Source: Candidatus Saccharimonadales bacterium
GTDB lineage: Bacteria > Patescibacteriota > Saccharimonadia > Saccharimonadales > Saccharimonadaceae
Assembly: GCA_030151825.1 (NCBI GenBank)
Contig: JASLCP010000037.1
Coordinates: 1 to 6,561 of the forward strand
DNA length: 6,561 bases
Direction of reading: 5' to 3'
The translations under genes were made by a program, and so were the position numbers. The notes under the pieces are model-generated. The model saw only the letters and a list, made by a program, of their open reading frames with translations. It was not told the origin of the DNA and ran no database searches. This document shows, in pieces, positions 1 through 5,538 of this stretch; the first letter of the stretch is position 1; every line of letters starts with the position of its first letter.

Positions 1-1519
1 GTTCTTCGCCACGTTTTTTCCACGCCTCACGGTTCATACGATCTTTTTCACGACGGAACGCCTGCCGCTGGTACCGTGTACCGCCACGACTACCCGGACG
101 AGCCGCTGCCTCAAACCCTTTGGCTTTTTGGACTTCGGCTTTGTCGGTCGCCCAGCCACGAGCACGATCGACCAAGCCTTTCTTTGGGTTGTCGACCATA
201 CCCGCCAGACGGCCAAGCAATGAACCGCTAAACTTGACCAAGAACGGCGTCATCACCAGAGGCGCAACCTGAATAAACATCGCAAAAATCACAATGCTAA
301 TCTGATCGGCATTTTGGATGACGATATATGACGCAAGTTGCGAACCGCCAAACAGCAGTGAGAACAACGGAAACACTAGCAGCATCGTCGTAAATAGTTC
401 ACGCCATTTTTCAAACCACTTTTCGGTATTCGGTAGCAAATACGCCACAAACGCTAGGGGCGCAATCACCACCAGCACTGTGATAAGTGCCTGGCGTGCC
501 GCTAGTACCACGAGGGCAATCAGTACCGAAATCGCGCCGGATACCAAAATCGGAAACAACAAAAACGACAGTCCCGAAATTGAACCGCCTGCAGCACTCC
601 CCAAAAACGCTGCCTTTGCCGCCAGTGCGCCCGCTACGATTGTGCCCCCGCTAAGAATATACTCGGTTAGGTTCTTCCATGTAAACGCCGTACCGCCTGC
701 TGGATCCGGCAAAGACTTTCGTATGTCCACTAACGCCTGCTGCACGCTATGCCCTAGCACGTTCGATACATCGACTGCAATCGAACAAATAAAATACGAG
801 ATATTCACTAAAATCGCTGCCACAATTAACCGCGGAATCATCTTTTTGAGATCATAGTTATTGAGCCCGTACGATGTAATCTGCGAATAAATAATCACCA
901 AAAACGCCAAAATAAAACAAAGATTGGCAATACCAAGCGCGATTGACCACGCTTTGTATAGCCCGCTGTTGGTGTCAGTTGAAATCGGCTTTACCTCAAG
1001 GTACCCTGAAACCAAATTAAAAACGTTGTCCATGCCGCTGGCGATAAACCGTGAGGTAACACAAATAATCCAACCAACGCCCGCAACATCACACTGTGTT
1101 TTATTCTTAGCAGCCGGCTTGGCGGCAAGCTCGACAGTATTTGGTGGACGAGGATTGCTATAGCTGCCATCCTGATTCAGCGTGTAGTTCCGAACTTGAG
1201 CATTTTTAATTTCTTTGGTGAGGTCGGCATCTTTGGGGATTGTCAGAACACTGGCCGTGCCTTGTTGTTCGTTTTTGGCGATAAATACCGTCGTGCCCTC
1301 AGGGACGTTAACCCCCTGTGGCGGCGGTGATTCTTGGGTGTACACAAGGTCACCAGACTTGATAGTACCGTCGTCTTGCCAACTCGCTGGAGCCGCGTGC
1401 GATACGCTACTGCTGGCTATTGCCAATAAAAAGGCCGAAAACAAAACGGCCAAGAGAAAATGGATAAATCGACGCACGGAAAAAGGACCGCGAGCGGGTA
1501 ATGCTAGGGTATCCCACAT
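1..1519 (-). CDS. VirB6/TrbL-like type IV secretion system membrane protein, 3' end outside the window
   Basis: An open frame of 506 codons starts at ATG 1519 and runs off the left edge without a stop. An in-frame TAA lies eight codons upstream (1541-1543), so this is the first ATG in frame. Residues 14-42 look like a signal peptide or N-terminal anchor (RRFIHFLLAVLFSAF, then a small-residue stretch ending SHA). An extracytoplasmic region of about 140 residues follows, with Cys143 and Cys153. After it come roughly six or seven membrane segments (about 187-211, 229-251, 287-307, 316-342, 344-362, 378-394, 406-428). The core ARQALITVLVVIAPLAF followed by LPNTEKWFEKW (340-372) resembles VirB6/TrbL proteins, the inner-membrane channel subunit of conjugation-type secretion. 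From about residue 440 the chain is strongly basic (DNPKKGLVDRARGW and an Arg/Lys-rich tail), probably cytoplasmic. The family is inferred from topology and the core motif. A different polytopic membrane protein is possible, and the VirB4/VirD4 partners are not in view. Confidence 0.78.
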   Translation of the reverse strand, partial: MWDTLALPARGPFSVRRFIHFLLAVLFSAFLLAIASSSVSHAAPASWQDDGTIKSGDLVYTQESPPPQGVNVPEGTTVFIAKNEQQGTASVLTIPKDADLTKEIKNAQVRNYTLNQDGSYSNPRPPNTVELAAKPAAKNKTQCDVAGVGWIICVTSRFIASGMDNVFNLVSGYLEVKPISTDTNSGLYKAWSIALGIANLCFILAFLVIIYSQITSYGLNNYDLKKMIPRLIVAAILVNISYFICSIAVDVSNVLGHSVQQALVDIRKSLPDPAGGTAFTWKNLTEYILSGGTIVAGALAAKAAFLGSAAGGSISGLSFLLFPILVSGAISVLIALVVLAARQALITVLVVIAPLAFVAYLLPNTEKWFEKWRELFTTMLLVFPLFSLLFGGSQLASYIVIQNADQISIVIFAMFIQVAPLVMTPFLVKFSGSLLGRLAGMVDNPKKGLVDRARGWATDKAEVQKAKGFEAAARPGSRGGTRYQRQAFRREKDRMNREAWKKRGEE

Positions 1520-1529
1520 GACATCTGTT

Positions 1530-1558
1530 ATTATACTGTTTTATGGTGATAAATTCAA
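1530..1558 (-). promoter_or_regulatory. Promoter of the VirB6-like gene (TTGAAT-17-TATAAT)
   Basis: On the minus strand a -35 hexamer TTGAAT (1558-1553, four of six consensus bases) is separated by exactly 17 nt from a perfect -10 box TATAAT (1535-1530). The -10 box ends only 10 nt before ATG 1519. Transcription should therefore begin about 3-6 nt ahead of the start codon. The intervening bases AACAGATGTC hold no Shine-Dalgarno, so the transcript is predicted to be nearly leaderless. Confidence 0.8.
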
Positions 1559-1559
1559 G

Positions 1560-1578
1560 TATATTGTATACCAATATA
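1560..1578. repeat. Palindrome 7-5-7 abutting the -35 box, possible operator
   Basis: TATATTG (1560-1566) and CAATATA (1572-1578) are perfect inverted copies around TATAC. The site ends one base from the -35 hexamer of the VirB6-like gene. This position suits a regulator binding site, or it may be only an AT-rich upstream element. No regulator is identifiable from the window. Confidence 0.45.
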
Positions 1579-1614
1579 AGCGAGAGCGGAATAAGCCTCG
1601 AAAAGGATAGGATG

Positions 1615-1652
1615 ATTGGTTCGCGGCAGCGTGATTGCTGCCGCGAACCAAT
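1615..1652 (-). terminator. Perfect 16-bp hairpin after the small membrane protein gene, probable terminator or 3' stability element
   Basis: The arms ATTGGTTCGCGGCAGC (1615-1630) and its exact reverse complement (1637-1652) flank the 6-nt loop GTGATT. The hairpin begins 5 nt beyond the TAA of the 92-codon gene and lies upstream of the next promoter, as expected for a terminator. The bases after the stem on the minus strand (CATCCTATCCTTTT) do not form an immediate U-tract. It is therefore not a canonical intrinsic terminator and may instead protect the 3' end of the mRNA. Confidence 0.7.
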
Positions 1653-1657
1653 GGGCA

Positions 1658-1936
1658 TTATTCGTGCTGGTCATGATAGGTCGTTTCTTCGATAACACCC
1701 TGGGCGTAATCGTCACGCTGCTGTGCTTTTTGCAGTCGTTGATTTGACGCATGCGTCTGCGAACTGTCACCACGAGCGTCAGCATAGACCCACCACAAAA
1801 TTAACATGACTAGGCCGATACCGCCACCTATCAAAATGACGAGGGAAAATAAGGTTGCACCGATGCCAAATCCAGTTACTGTGCCAATAGCACCAGCAAC
1901 AGTCAGCATCAAAAGCAACGCTGCAAGTAGCTCCAT
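1658..1936 (-). CDS. Small two-helix membrane protein of unknown function (92 aa)
   Basis: I do not recognise the family. The protein has two hydrophobic stretches, about residues 3-22 and 27-51, separated by a short Gly/Thr-rich turn. A hydrophilic tail of about 40 residues follows, rich in Gln, Asp, Glu and His (ending YHDQHE). The second helix ends in LILWWVYADARGD, with interface aromatics followed by charged residues, which suggests a tail on one face of the membrane. The start is supported by AAAGGA placed 8 nt before the ATG and by a strong promoter upstream. The gene has its own promoter and a strong hairpin after it, so it appears to be a monocistronic unit between dnaJ and the VirB6-like gene. 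Its size and double-helix layout loosely recall VirB2/TrbC pilins, but there is no clear signal peptidase site and the long polar tail does not fit, so I assign no function. Confidence 0.8.
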   Translation of the reverse strand: MELLAALLLMLTVAGAIGTVTGFGIGATLFSLVILIGGGIGLVMLILWWVYADARGDSSQTHASNQRLQKAQQRDDYAQGVIEETTYHDQHE

Positions 1937-1942
1937 ATCACT

Positions 1943-1948
1943 ATCCTT
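1943..1948 (-). promoter_or_regulatory. Ribosome binding site of the small membrane protein gene
   Basis: AAAGGA (minus strand, about 1948-1943) lies 6-8 nt before ATG 1936. It is the only well-placed Shine-Dalgarno motif in front of any gene in this window, and it confirms the start codon. Confidence 0.75.
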
Positions 1949-1981
1949 TCGAGGTACGATACAACTTGGATAGTTGCATCA

Positions 1982-2036
1982 GGTATATTCTAGTAATATA
2001 TTTTTATATTGTCAATTTTATGATCTAGAATATACC
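1982..2036. repeat. 12-bp inverted repeat spanning the dnaJ stop codon and the next promoter
   Basis: GGTATATTCTAG (1982-1993) and CTAGAATATACC (2025-2036) are exact reverse complements 31 nt apart. The right arm holds the last dnaJ codons and its TAG stop. The left arm holds the -10 box of the small membrane protein promoter. The spacer contains a nested AT palindrome. It could form a 3' stem in dnaJ mRNA or a paired protein-binding site. Confidence 0.6.
1987..2015 (-). promoter_or_regulatory. Near-consensus promoter of the small membrane protein gene (TTGACA-17-TAGAAT)
   Basis: A perfect -35 TTGACA (2015-2010) is followed after 17 nt by TAGAAT (1992-1987, five of six). Transcription would begin near 1980, giving a leader of about 44 nt that carries the AAAGGA site. 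It is the strongest sigma-70-type promoter in the window. The AT-rich spacer is itself palindromic (AATATA-AAAA-TATATT), and the -10 box lies within a larger inverted repeat. Confidence 0.85.
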
Positions 2037-3131
2037 ACGCTTTTTAGCGCCACCAAACTGTTCTAGTAACTCTTTTTGCTTTTTGGACAGTTTTGTCGGT
2101 GTATCAACCACCACACTAACGATGTGCGGACCACGAGCATCACTGCGCAGGTGCGGCACGCCATGTTTCGAGAGTTTAAAGTCAGTACCGCTCTGCGTAC
2201 CGGCGGGAACTTTCATGCGGATATTGCCATCGACAGTTTCGACATCGATTTCAGTGCCAAGCGCTGCATCAATCATGCTGACATGCTCTTCACTCAGGAT
2301 AATATCGCCTTCACGGGTAAATTTACGGTGTGCCTTGACGCGAACATGCACGTACAAGTCACCGCGTGCGCCGTCCAGTGTTGCCTCGCCGCGTTCGCGC
2401 AAACGAATCGTAGCACCGTCGTCGATACCAGCCGGGATTTTAACCGTCATGTCTTGCTTGCGACGCTCGGTACCCTTGCCGTGACAGACCGAACATTCTT
2501 TCTCGGGCACTTTGCCACGACCCTTACATGTTTCGCAGGTAACCGCCTGTTGCATCTGACCAAAAATGGTGTTCATCACGCGAGTTTGCTGGCCCGCACC
2601 CTGACATGTCGGACAGGTTTTCATACTATAGCCCGGTTCGACCGTCGTGCCTTTGCAGTGGCTACATTCGTCATCCATCGTAAGCGATAACGATTCATCA
2701 GTGCCAAAAATCGCTTGCTCAAACGACAACGTGACACTCACCTCGACATCACGCCCACGGCGCGGCCCACGCTGTGCGCCGCCATTACCACCTCCAAAGA
2801 ATTGACCAAAAATGTCGCCAAGTCCGCCATCGCCAAAGTCGAAGTTAATGTTTTGGCCATTAAAACCGCCAAAACCTTCGAACGGATTACCGCCAGCTTG
2901 CCCGCCGCCAGCACCGCCAACCCCAGCGTGGCCAAATTGATCGTAGCGCTGTCGTTTTTGCTGGTCCTTTAGTACTTCATAGGCTTCGTTGGCTTCTTTG
3001 AATTTTGTTTCATCGCCGTTTTCTTTATCGGGATGATACTTGACTGCCAATTTTCGAAAGGCTTTTTTGATTTCGTCAGCAGAGGCGGTCTTTGACACCC
3101 CAAGAACTTCGTAATAATCACGCTTACTCAT
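2025..3131 (-). CDS. dnaJ: Chaperone protein DnaJ (Hsp40)
   Basis: This is a full-length type I (class A) Hsp40 of 368 residues, within the usual DnaJ size range. It delivers unfolded clients to DnaK and stimulates DnaK ATPase in the cytoplasm. The J domain spans about residues 3-67, with HPD at 33-35. A Gly/Phe-rich linker (about 68-128) includes the DIF motif at 106-108. The zinc-binding cysteine-rich domain has four CxxCxG repeats at 156, 173, 199 and 213. The first reads CSHCKGTT, lacking the usual final Gly, while all eight zinc-ligand cysteines are kept. The C-terminal beta-sandwich client-binding domains follow (about 225-350). The chain ends in a basic KKRGIF tail before a TAG stop. 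Unlike the common grpE-dnaK-dnaJ operon, the gene stands alone behind its own CIRCE element; dnaK, grpE and hrcA must lie elsewhere. Confidence 0.98.
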   Translation of the reverse strand: MSKRDYYEVLGVSKTASADEIKKAFRKLAVKYHPDKENGDETKFKEANEAYEVLKDQQKRQRYDQFGHAGVGGAGGGQAGGNPFEGFGGFNGQNINFDFGDGGLGDIFGQFFGGGNGGAQRGPRRGRDVEVSVTLSFEQAIFGTDESLSLTMDDECSHCKGTTVEPGYSMKTCPTCQGAGQQTRVMNTIFGQMQQAVTCETCKGRGKVPEKECSVCHGKGTERRKQDMTVKIPAGIDDGATIRLRERGEATLDGARGDLYVHVRVKAHRKFTREGDIILSEEHVSMIDAALGTEIDVETVDGNIRMKVPAGTQSGTDFKLSKHGVPHLRSDARGPHIVSVVVDTPTKLSKKQKELLEQFGGAKKRGIF

Positions 3132-3138
3132 TATTACT

Positions 3139-3147
3139 ATTCTAGCA
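3139..3147 (-). promoter_or_regulatory. Extended -10 promoter of dnaJ, predicted leaderless
   Basis: The minus strand reads TGC-TAGAAT (3147-3139), an extended -10 (TGn plus five of six consensus bases). The hexamer ends 7 nt before ATG 3131, so transcription should start at or within a base of the start codon. No good -35 hexamer is present at 17 nt (TAGCAC), which is typical of extended -10 promoters. The box overlaps the proximal arm of CIRCE. The only Shine-Dalgarno-like string, AAGGAG, lies inside CIRCE 16 nt from the ATG, which is too far and upstream of the predicted transcript start. Confidence 0.65.
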
Positions 3148-3168
3148 CTCCTTAGCCCAGAGTGCTAG
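3142..3168. promoter_or_regulatory. CIRCE element (HrcA operator) controlling dnaJ
   Basis: CTAGCACTC-N9-GAGTGCTAG is an exact inverted repeat with the 9-bp spacer of CIRCE (consensus TTAGCACTC-N9-GAGTGCTAA). It differs only in the outermost pair. Symmetry extends one more base pair outward (3141/3169). The element ends 10 nt before the dnaJ start codon and starts 13 nt after the preceding gene. HrcA bound here would cover the dnaJ core promoter and repress it until heat or misfolded protein titrates GroEL away from HrcA (known CIRCE/HrcA biology). Confidence 0.95.
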
Positions 3169-3181
3169 AGGCAATTATCGA

Positions 3182-4840
3182 TTAGAAGTGTTCACGAATA
3201 TGGTCAAAGCTGAAGTCCCACGTCGCATCGGTCTTTTTGTATGGATTAAACACATTATGCGGATCGTACAGGTGTTTAATATCCTTGAAATAACCAACTA
3301 TTGTCGGACCGTATTGTTGCTCAAGCCACGGACCGCGCACCATACCGTCGTTATGCTCGCCACTGATACTACCGCCGTACTTCAGTACCAATTCGTTGAC
3401 TTCTTTTTGCGAAGGCTCAAGCTTGGCGCGCTCGGCTGGATCTTCGATTTTCATCAACGGAATCACATGAAAGTTACCGTCACCCATGTGGCCGGCAATT
3501 GTCGCAAATAATTTGTATTTTTTGATAATTGTCTGCAGCTGCGGCAAAAATTCTGGCAAATGTTCTGGCGGTACAATAAAGTCATCGATATATGGTGCCG
3601 TGTGCTTATCTTTGACCTTGCTACGCAAAATCTGAAAACTATAACGGCGCATGATCCAAAATTTCTCACTCGAACCTTCGGTTGGCGTTTCTTCAAAACC
3701 GTTAATTTCGTAACGCGCACGATGCTTGCCAAGTTTTTGATGCAATTCACGAACTTTTTGCCGCACTTCCTCTTCGGTATCGCCATTAAATTCGACCATC
3801 AAAATTAATTTTGGCACACCTCGCAACAATTGCACGCCAGTCGTAATCAGGCTAAATAACAGTTTAACAAAGCGTACCGGGCCTAGCATCTTGAGGAAAC
3901 TGGGCATAAACCGAATACTCAGCCACAGTGTCTGGTCGTCAAAACTTTCAAATGTTGATGGTTTGCTTTCGAGCACTTTCGGAATAAGCTCGCCCAGTTC
4001 TTTGGTATTTTTGAGAAAGAGAATCAGCAGACCACTGTGCGGACGGCGTTCGACTAACTTGAACTTGATATCGGTAATAAGCCCGAGGGTCCCCTGCGCG
4101 CCGACAAATAATTTTGTCAGATCAAAAATACCCGTCTCGCGGTTCCAAACATTCCACAAATGATAGCCAGTCGAATCTTTTGATACCTTTGGCTTGGCGG
4201 CCTGAATTTCGTCATAATGTTGCTCAAGCAGCTCAAACGTCCGCGCATACAACATACCCTCGGCATCACCCTGATCCATTTTAGCGTTTAATTCTTCGCG
4301 ATTCAGAGGCCTCACGACATATTCGTTGCCATCAGCCAACACGACCTTAAGTTCGGTGACAAAATTATCAGTCTTGCCATATTCAAGCGATTTTTCACCA
4401 CCTGAATTGTTGCTTGTCATACCGCCAACGCTTGCAAGATCGCGACTCGCCGGATAGCTTGGCAGTAGCGCATTATGCTTTAACGTTTCGGCATCGAACT
4501 CACGAAACAGCATGCCCGGCTGCACCCGCGCAGATTCGGGTGATACGTCACTCAGAACATTCATATATTTACTAAAGTCCAGCACAATTGATTCACCGAT
4601 TGCGGCGCCTGACATATCCGTCCCTCGTCCGCGCGGTACGATGCTTAGCTCAGGATGGGCTGCCTTGTTTGCCATCACAAATTTGACGACGCTTTGTACA
4701 TCCTGACTATCCTTGGGAAAGGCGATAATTTGAGGTTTTAGCTCAAAAAGACTGGCGTCATGCGAGTAAAATTCACGCGTTTCGTCACTGGTATCGAGGT
4801 CGCCTTTAAAAATCTTCGAGAGTTCTGCTTGTAAATCCAT
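3182..4840 (-). CDS. FAD-binding oxidoreductase, GlcD / D-lactate dehydrogenase type
   Basis: This is a 552-residue flavoprotein of the vanillyl-alcohol-oxidase (PCMH) fold, expected to oxidise a 2-hydroxyacid such as D-lactate, glycolate or 2-hydroxyglutarate; the substrate cannot be read from the sequence. The FAD-binding domain spans about residues 33-260, with PRGRGTDMSG (69-78), GGMTSNNSGG (139-148) and FVGAQGTLGLIT (245-256). The FAD-oxidase C-terminal domain includes GHMGDGNFH (450-458) and GEHNDG (494-499), whose histidines and Glu resemble the metal and substrate site of the family, and DPHNVFNP (526-533). EHNDG replaces the commoner EHG[IV]G. No iron-sulfur domain (as in YdiJ-like fusions) and no signal peptide were seen, so it is cytosolic or peripheral to the membrane. 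The start at ATG 4840 is preferred: the only longer start is a TTG at 4876 that lacks a Shine-Dalgarno and would add 12 residues (CLVLRQWYSRV) overlapping the promoter. Confidence 0.93.
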   Translation of the reverse strand: MDLQAELSKIFKGDLDTSDETREFYSHDASLFELKPQIIAFPKDSQDVQSVVKFVMANKAAHPELSIVPRGRGTDMSGAAIGESIVLDFSKYMNVLSDVSPESARVQPGMLFREFDAETLKHNALLPSYPASRDLASVGGMTSNNSGGEKSLEYGKTDNFVTELKVVLADGNEYVVRPLNREELNAKMDQGDAEGMLYARTFELLEQHYDEIQAAKPKVSKDSTGYHLWNVWNRETGIFDLTKLFVGAQGTLGLITDIKFKLVERRPHSGLLILFLKNTKELGELIPKVLESKPSTFESFDDQTLWLSIRFMPSFLKMLGPVRFVKLLFSLITTGVQLLRGVPKLILMVEFNGDTEEEVRQKVRELHQKLGKHRARYEINGFEETPTEGSSEKFWIMRRYSFQILRSKVKDKHTAPYIDDFIVPPEHLPEFLPQLQTIIKKYKLFATIAGHMGDGNFHVIPLMKIEDPAERAKLEPSQKEVNELVLKYGGSISGEHNDGMVRGPWLEQQYGPTIVGYFKDIKHLYDPHNVFNPYKKTDATWDFSFDHIREHF

Positions 4841-4846
4841 GACTCT

Positions 4847-4876
4847 ACTGTACCACTGTCTCAAGACTAAGCACAA
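4847..4876 (-). promoter_or_regulatory. Candidate extended -10 promoter of the FAD dehydrogenase, predicted leaderless
   Basis: The minus strand shows TGG-TACAGT (4855-4847, extended -10 with four of six hexamer bases). Eighteen nt upstream is TTGTGC (4876-4871), a weak -35. The -10 ends 6 nt before ATG 4840, which would place the first transcribed base at the start codon. There is no Shine-Dalgarno in AGAGTC. Because ydjM ends only 46 nt upstream, read-through from ydjM is also possible. Confidence 0.5.
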
Positions 4877-4886
4877 GCATCAAGAA

Positions 4887-5471
4887 TCAAAAGATCATCC
4901 GATTTTGAAACAATTCATATAATTGACGATAGCCGACACTACAAACGGCAATCAATAGTAGCACCAAAAGGGGAAAAATCACTAACGTCTCGATCTTTTT
5001 ACCCGTCGTTATACGTAGACGTCGGATCGGCGGAAATCCAAATTTTATCGGAAGAGGTAGCAGCCACGGCACTCCTTCTTTGGTAACACTATCCATCACA
5101 AGATGCGATATCATACCAATCATAAACGCCCACCATACCACATCGATTTGCACGTGCGGCATGATCGGCTGCAAAAATTGCAAAAGCAGAAAAAATAGCC
5201 ATCCCGCCAGCGCCACACCAATCAAAGAATGCGTCAAAAAACGATGACCACCAAGCAGTCGTGTCATCGCCGGGCCAAACAATCGCCCAAATGATACGTT
5301 GCGCCACAACGGTGCCGTCGGCTGATCGATATCCGGAGCAATCGCCCCAAGCTGATTGGCAAGTAGCGAAAGCAAAATCGTCGCCAGGCTCAGCGGCGGG
5401 AGTGGCGATAACACTATCACCACCGCCACAAGTCCGACCATTGCCGCCATGTCATGCGTTCGTGCAATCAT
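4887..5471 (-). CDS. YdjM-family membrane-bound metal-dependent hydrolase
   Basis: This 194-residue integral membrane protein carries the conserved pattern of the YdjM/DUF457 family (the LexA-regulated, predicted metal-dependent hydrolases of E. coli). The pattern is: His6 in RTHDMAA; APDIDQPTA (45-53) with Asp47 and Asp49; GGHRFLTHS (74-82) with His76, Arg77 and His81; and SHLVMDSVTKEGVPWLLPLP (122-141) with His123 and Asp127. Known members place these polar residues at a membrane-embedded metal site, with activity toward phospholipid or an unknown substrate mostly unproven. Hydrophobic segments fall near 11-47, 82-104, 110-129 and 161-181. The start at ATG 5471 keeps His6 close to the N terminus, as in the family. 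The stop is TGA. The downstream FAD dehydrogenase begins 46 nt later on the same strand. No LexA-box-like palindrome was noticed upstream. Confidence 0.87.
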   Translation of the reverse strand: MIARTHDMAAMVGLVAVVIVLSPLPPLSLATILLSLLANQLGAIAPDIDQPTAPLWRNVSFGRLFGPAMTRLLGGHRFLTHSLIGVALAGWLFFLLLQFLQPIMPHVQIDVVWWAFMIGMISHLVMDSVTKEGVPWLLPLPIKFGFPPIRRLRITTGKKIETLVIFPLLVLLLIAVCSVGYRQLYELFQNRMIF

Positions 5472-5477
5472 ATTTCA

Positions 5478-5486
5478 AGGATAGCA
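5478..5486 (-). promoter_or_regulatory. Candidate extended -10 promoter of the ydjM-like gene, predicted leaderless
   Basis: The minus strand reads TGC-TATCCT (5486-5478), followed by TGAAAT and ATG 5471. The hexamer matches four of six consensus bases and has the TGn extension. It ends 6 nt before the start codon. No Shine-Dalgarno and no convincing -35 are present in the 67-bp divergent gap. Confidence 0.45.
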
Positions 5487-5523
5487 GACCTGTACGTCTA
5501 TAGCATAAACATTTTGATTGCGG

Positions 5524-5529
5524 TATACT
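5524..5529 (+). promoter_or_regulatory. Candidate -10 box of the glycosidase-like gene, nearly leaderless
   Basis: TATACT (five of six consensus bases) lies 9 nt before ATG 5539, and GAATCCACT between them has no Shine-Dalgarno. Transcription would begin 2-4 nt ahead of the start. No good -35 hexamer was found 16-18 nt upstream. Confidence 0.5.
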
Positions 5530-5538
5530 GAATCCACT

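Noticed and set aside
318..1610. Plus-strand frames of 79-179 codons antisense to the VirB6-like gene.
   Set aside because: Their translations are rich in Ser, Thr, Ala and Cys without domain character, and they lie opposite a continuous 506-codon membrane-protein frame with a strong promoter. They are antisense shadows.
1612..1695. A 27-codon plus-strand frame with AAAAGGA just upstream of its ATG, overlapping the 1615-1652 hairpin and the end of the small membrane protein gene.
   Set aside because: Its sequence is fully explained by the hairpin and the antisense coding strand. No promoter was seen, and the purine string belongs to the inverted repeat shared with the real ribosome binding site.
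2076..2972. Plus-strand frames opposite dnaJ (up to 204 codons).
   Set aside because: They are antisense shadows of the unambiguous DnaJ coding sequence.
3151..3156. AAGGAG (minus strand) inside CIRCE as the dnaJ ribosome binding site.
   Set aside because: It is 16 nt from the ATG, outside the usual range, and upstream of the transcription start predicted from the extended -10 box.
4841..4876. A 12-residue N-terminal extension of the FAD dehydrogenase from a TTG codon at 4876.
   Set aside because: The added residues do not look like the conserved N terminus, there is no Shine-Dalgarno, and the stretch contains the candidate promoter. ATG 4840 gives the family-like N terminus MDLQAELSKIF.
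5495..5506. TGC-TATAGA on the minus strand as a second ydjM promoter.
   Set aside because: It lacks the highly conserved final T of the -10 hexamer. It would give a leader of about 20 nt with no ribosome binding site, so TGC-TATCCT is preferred.
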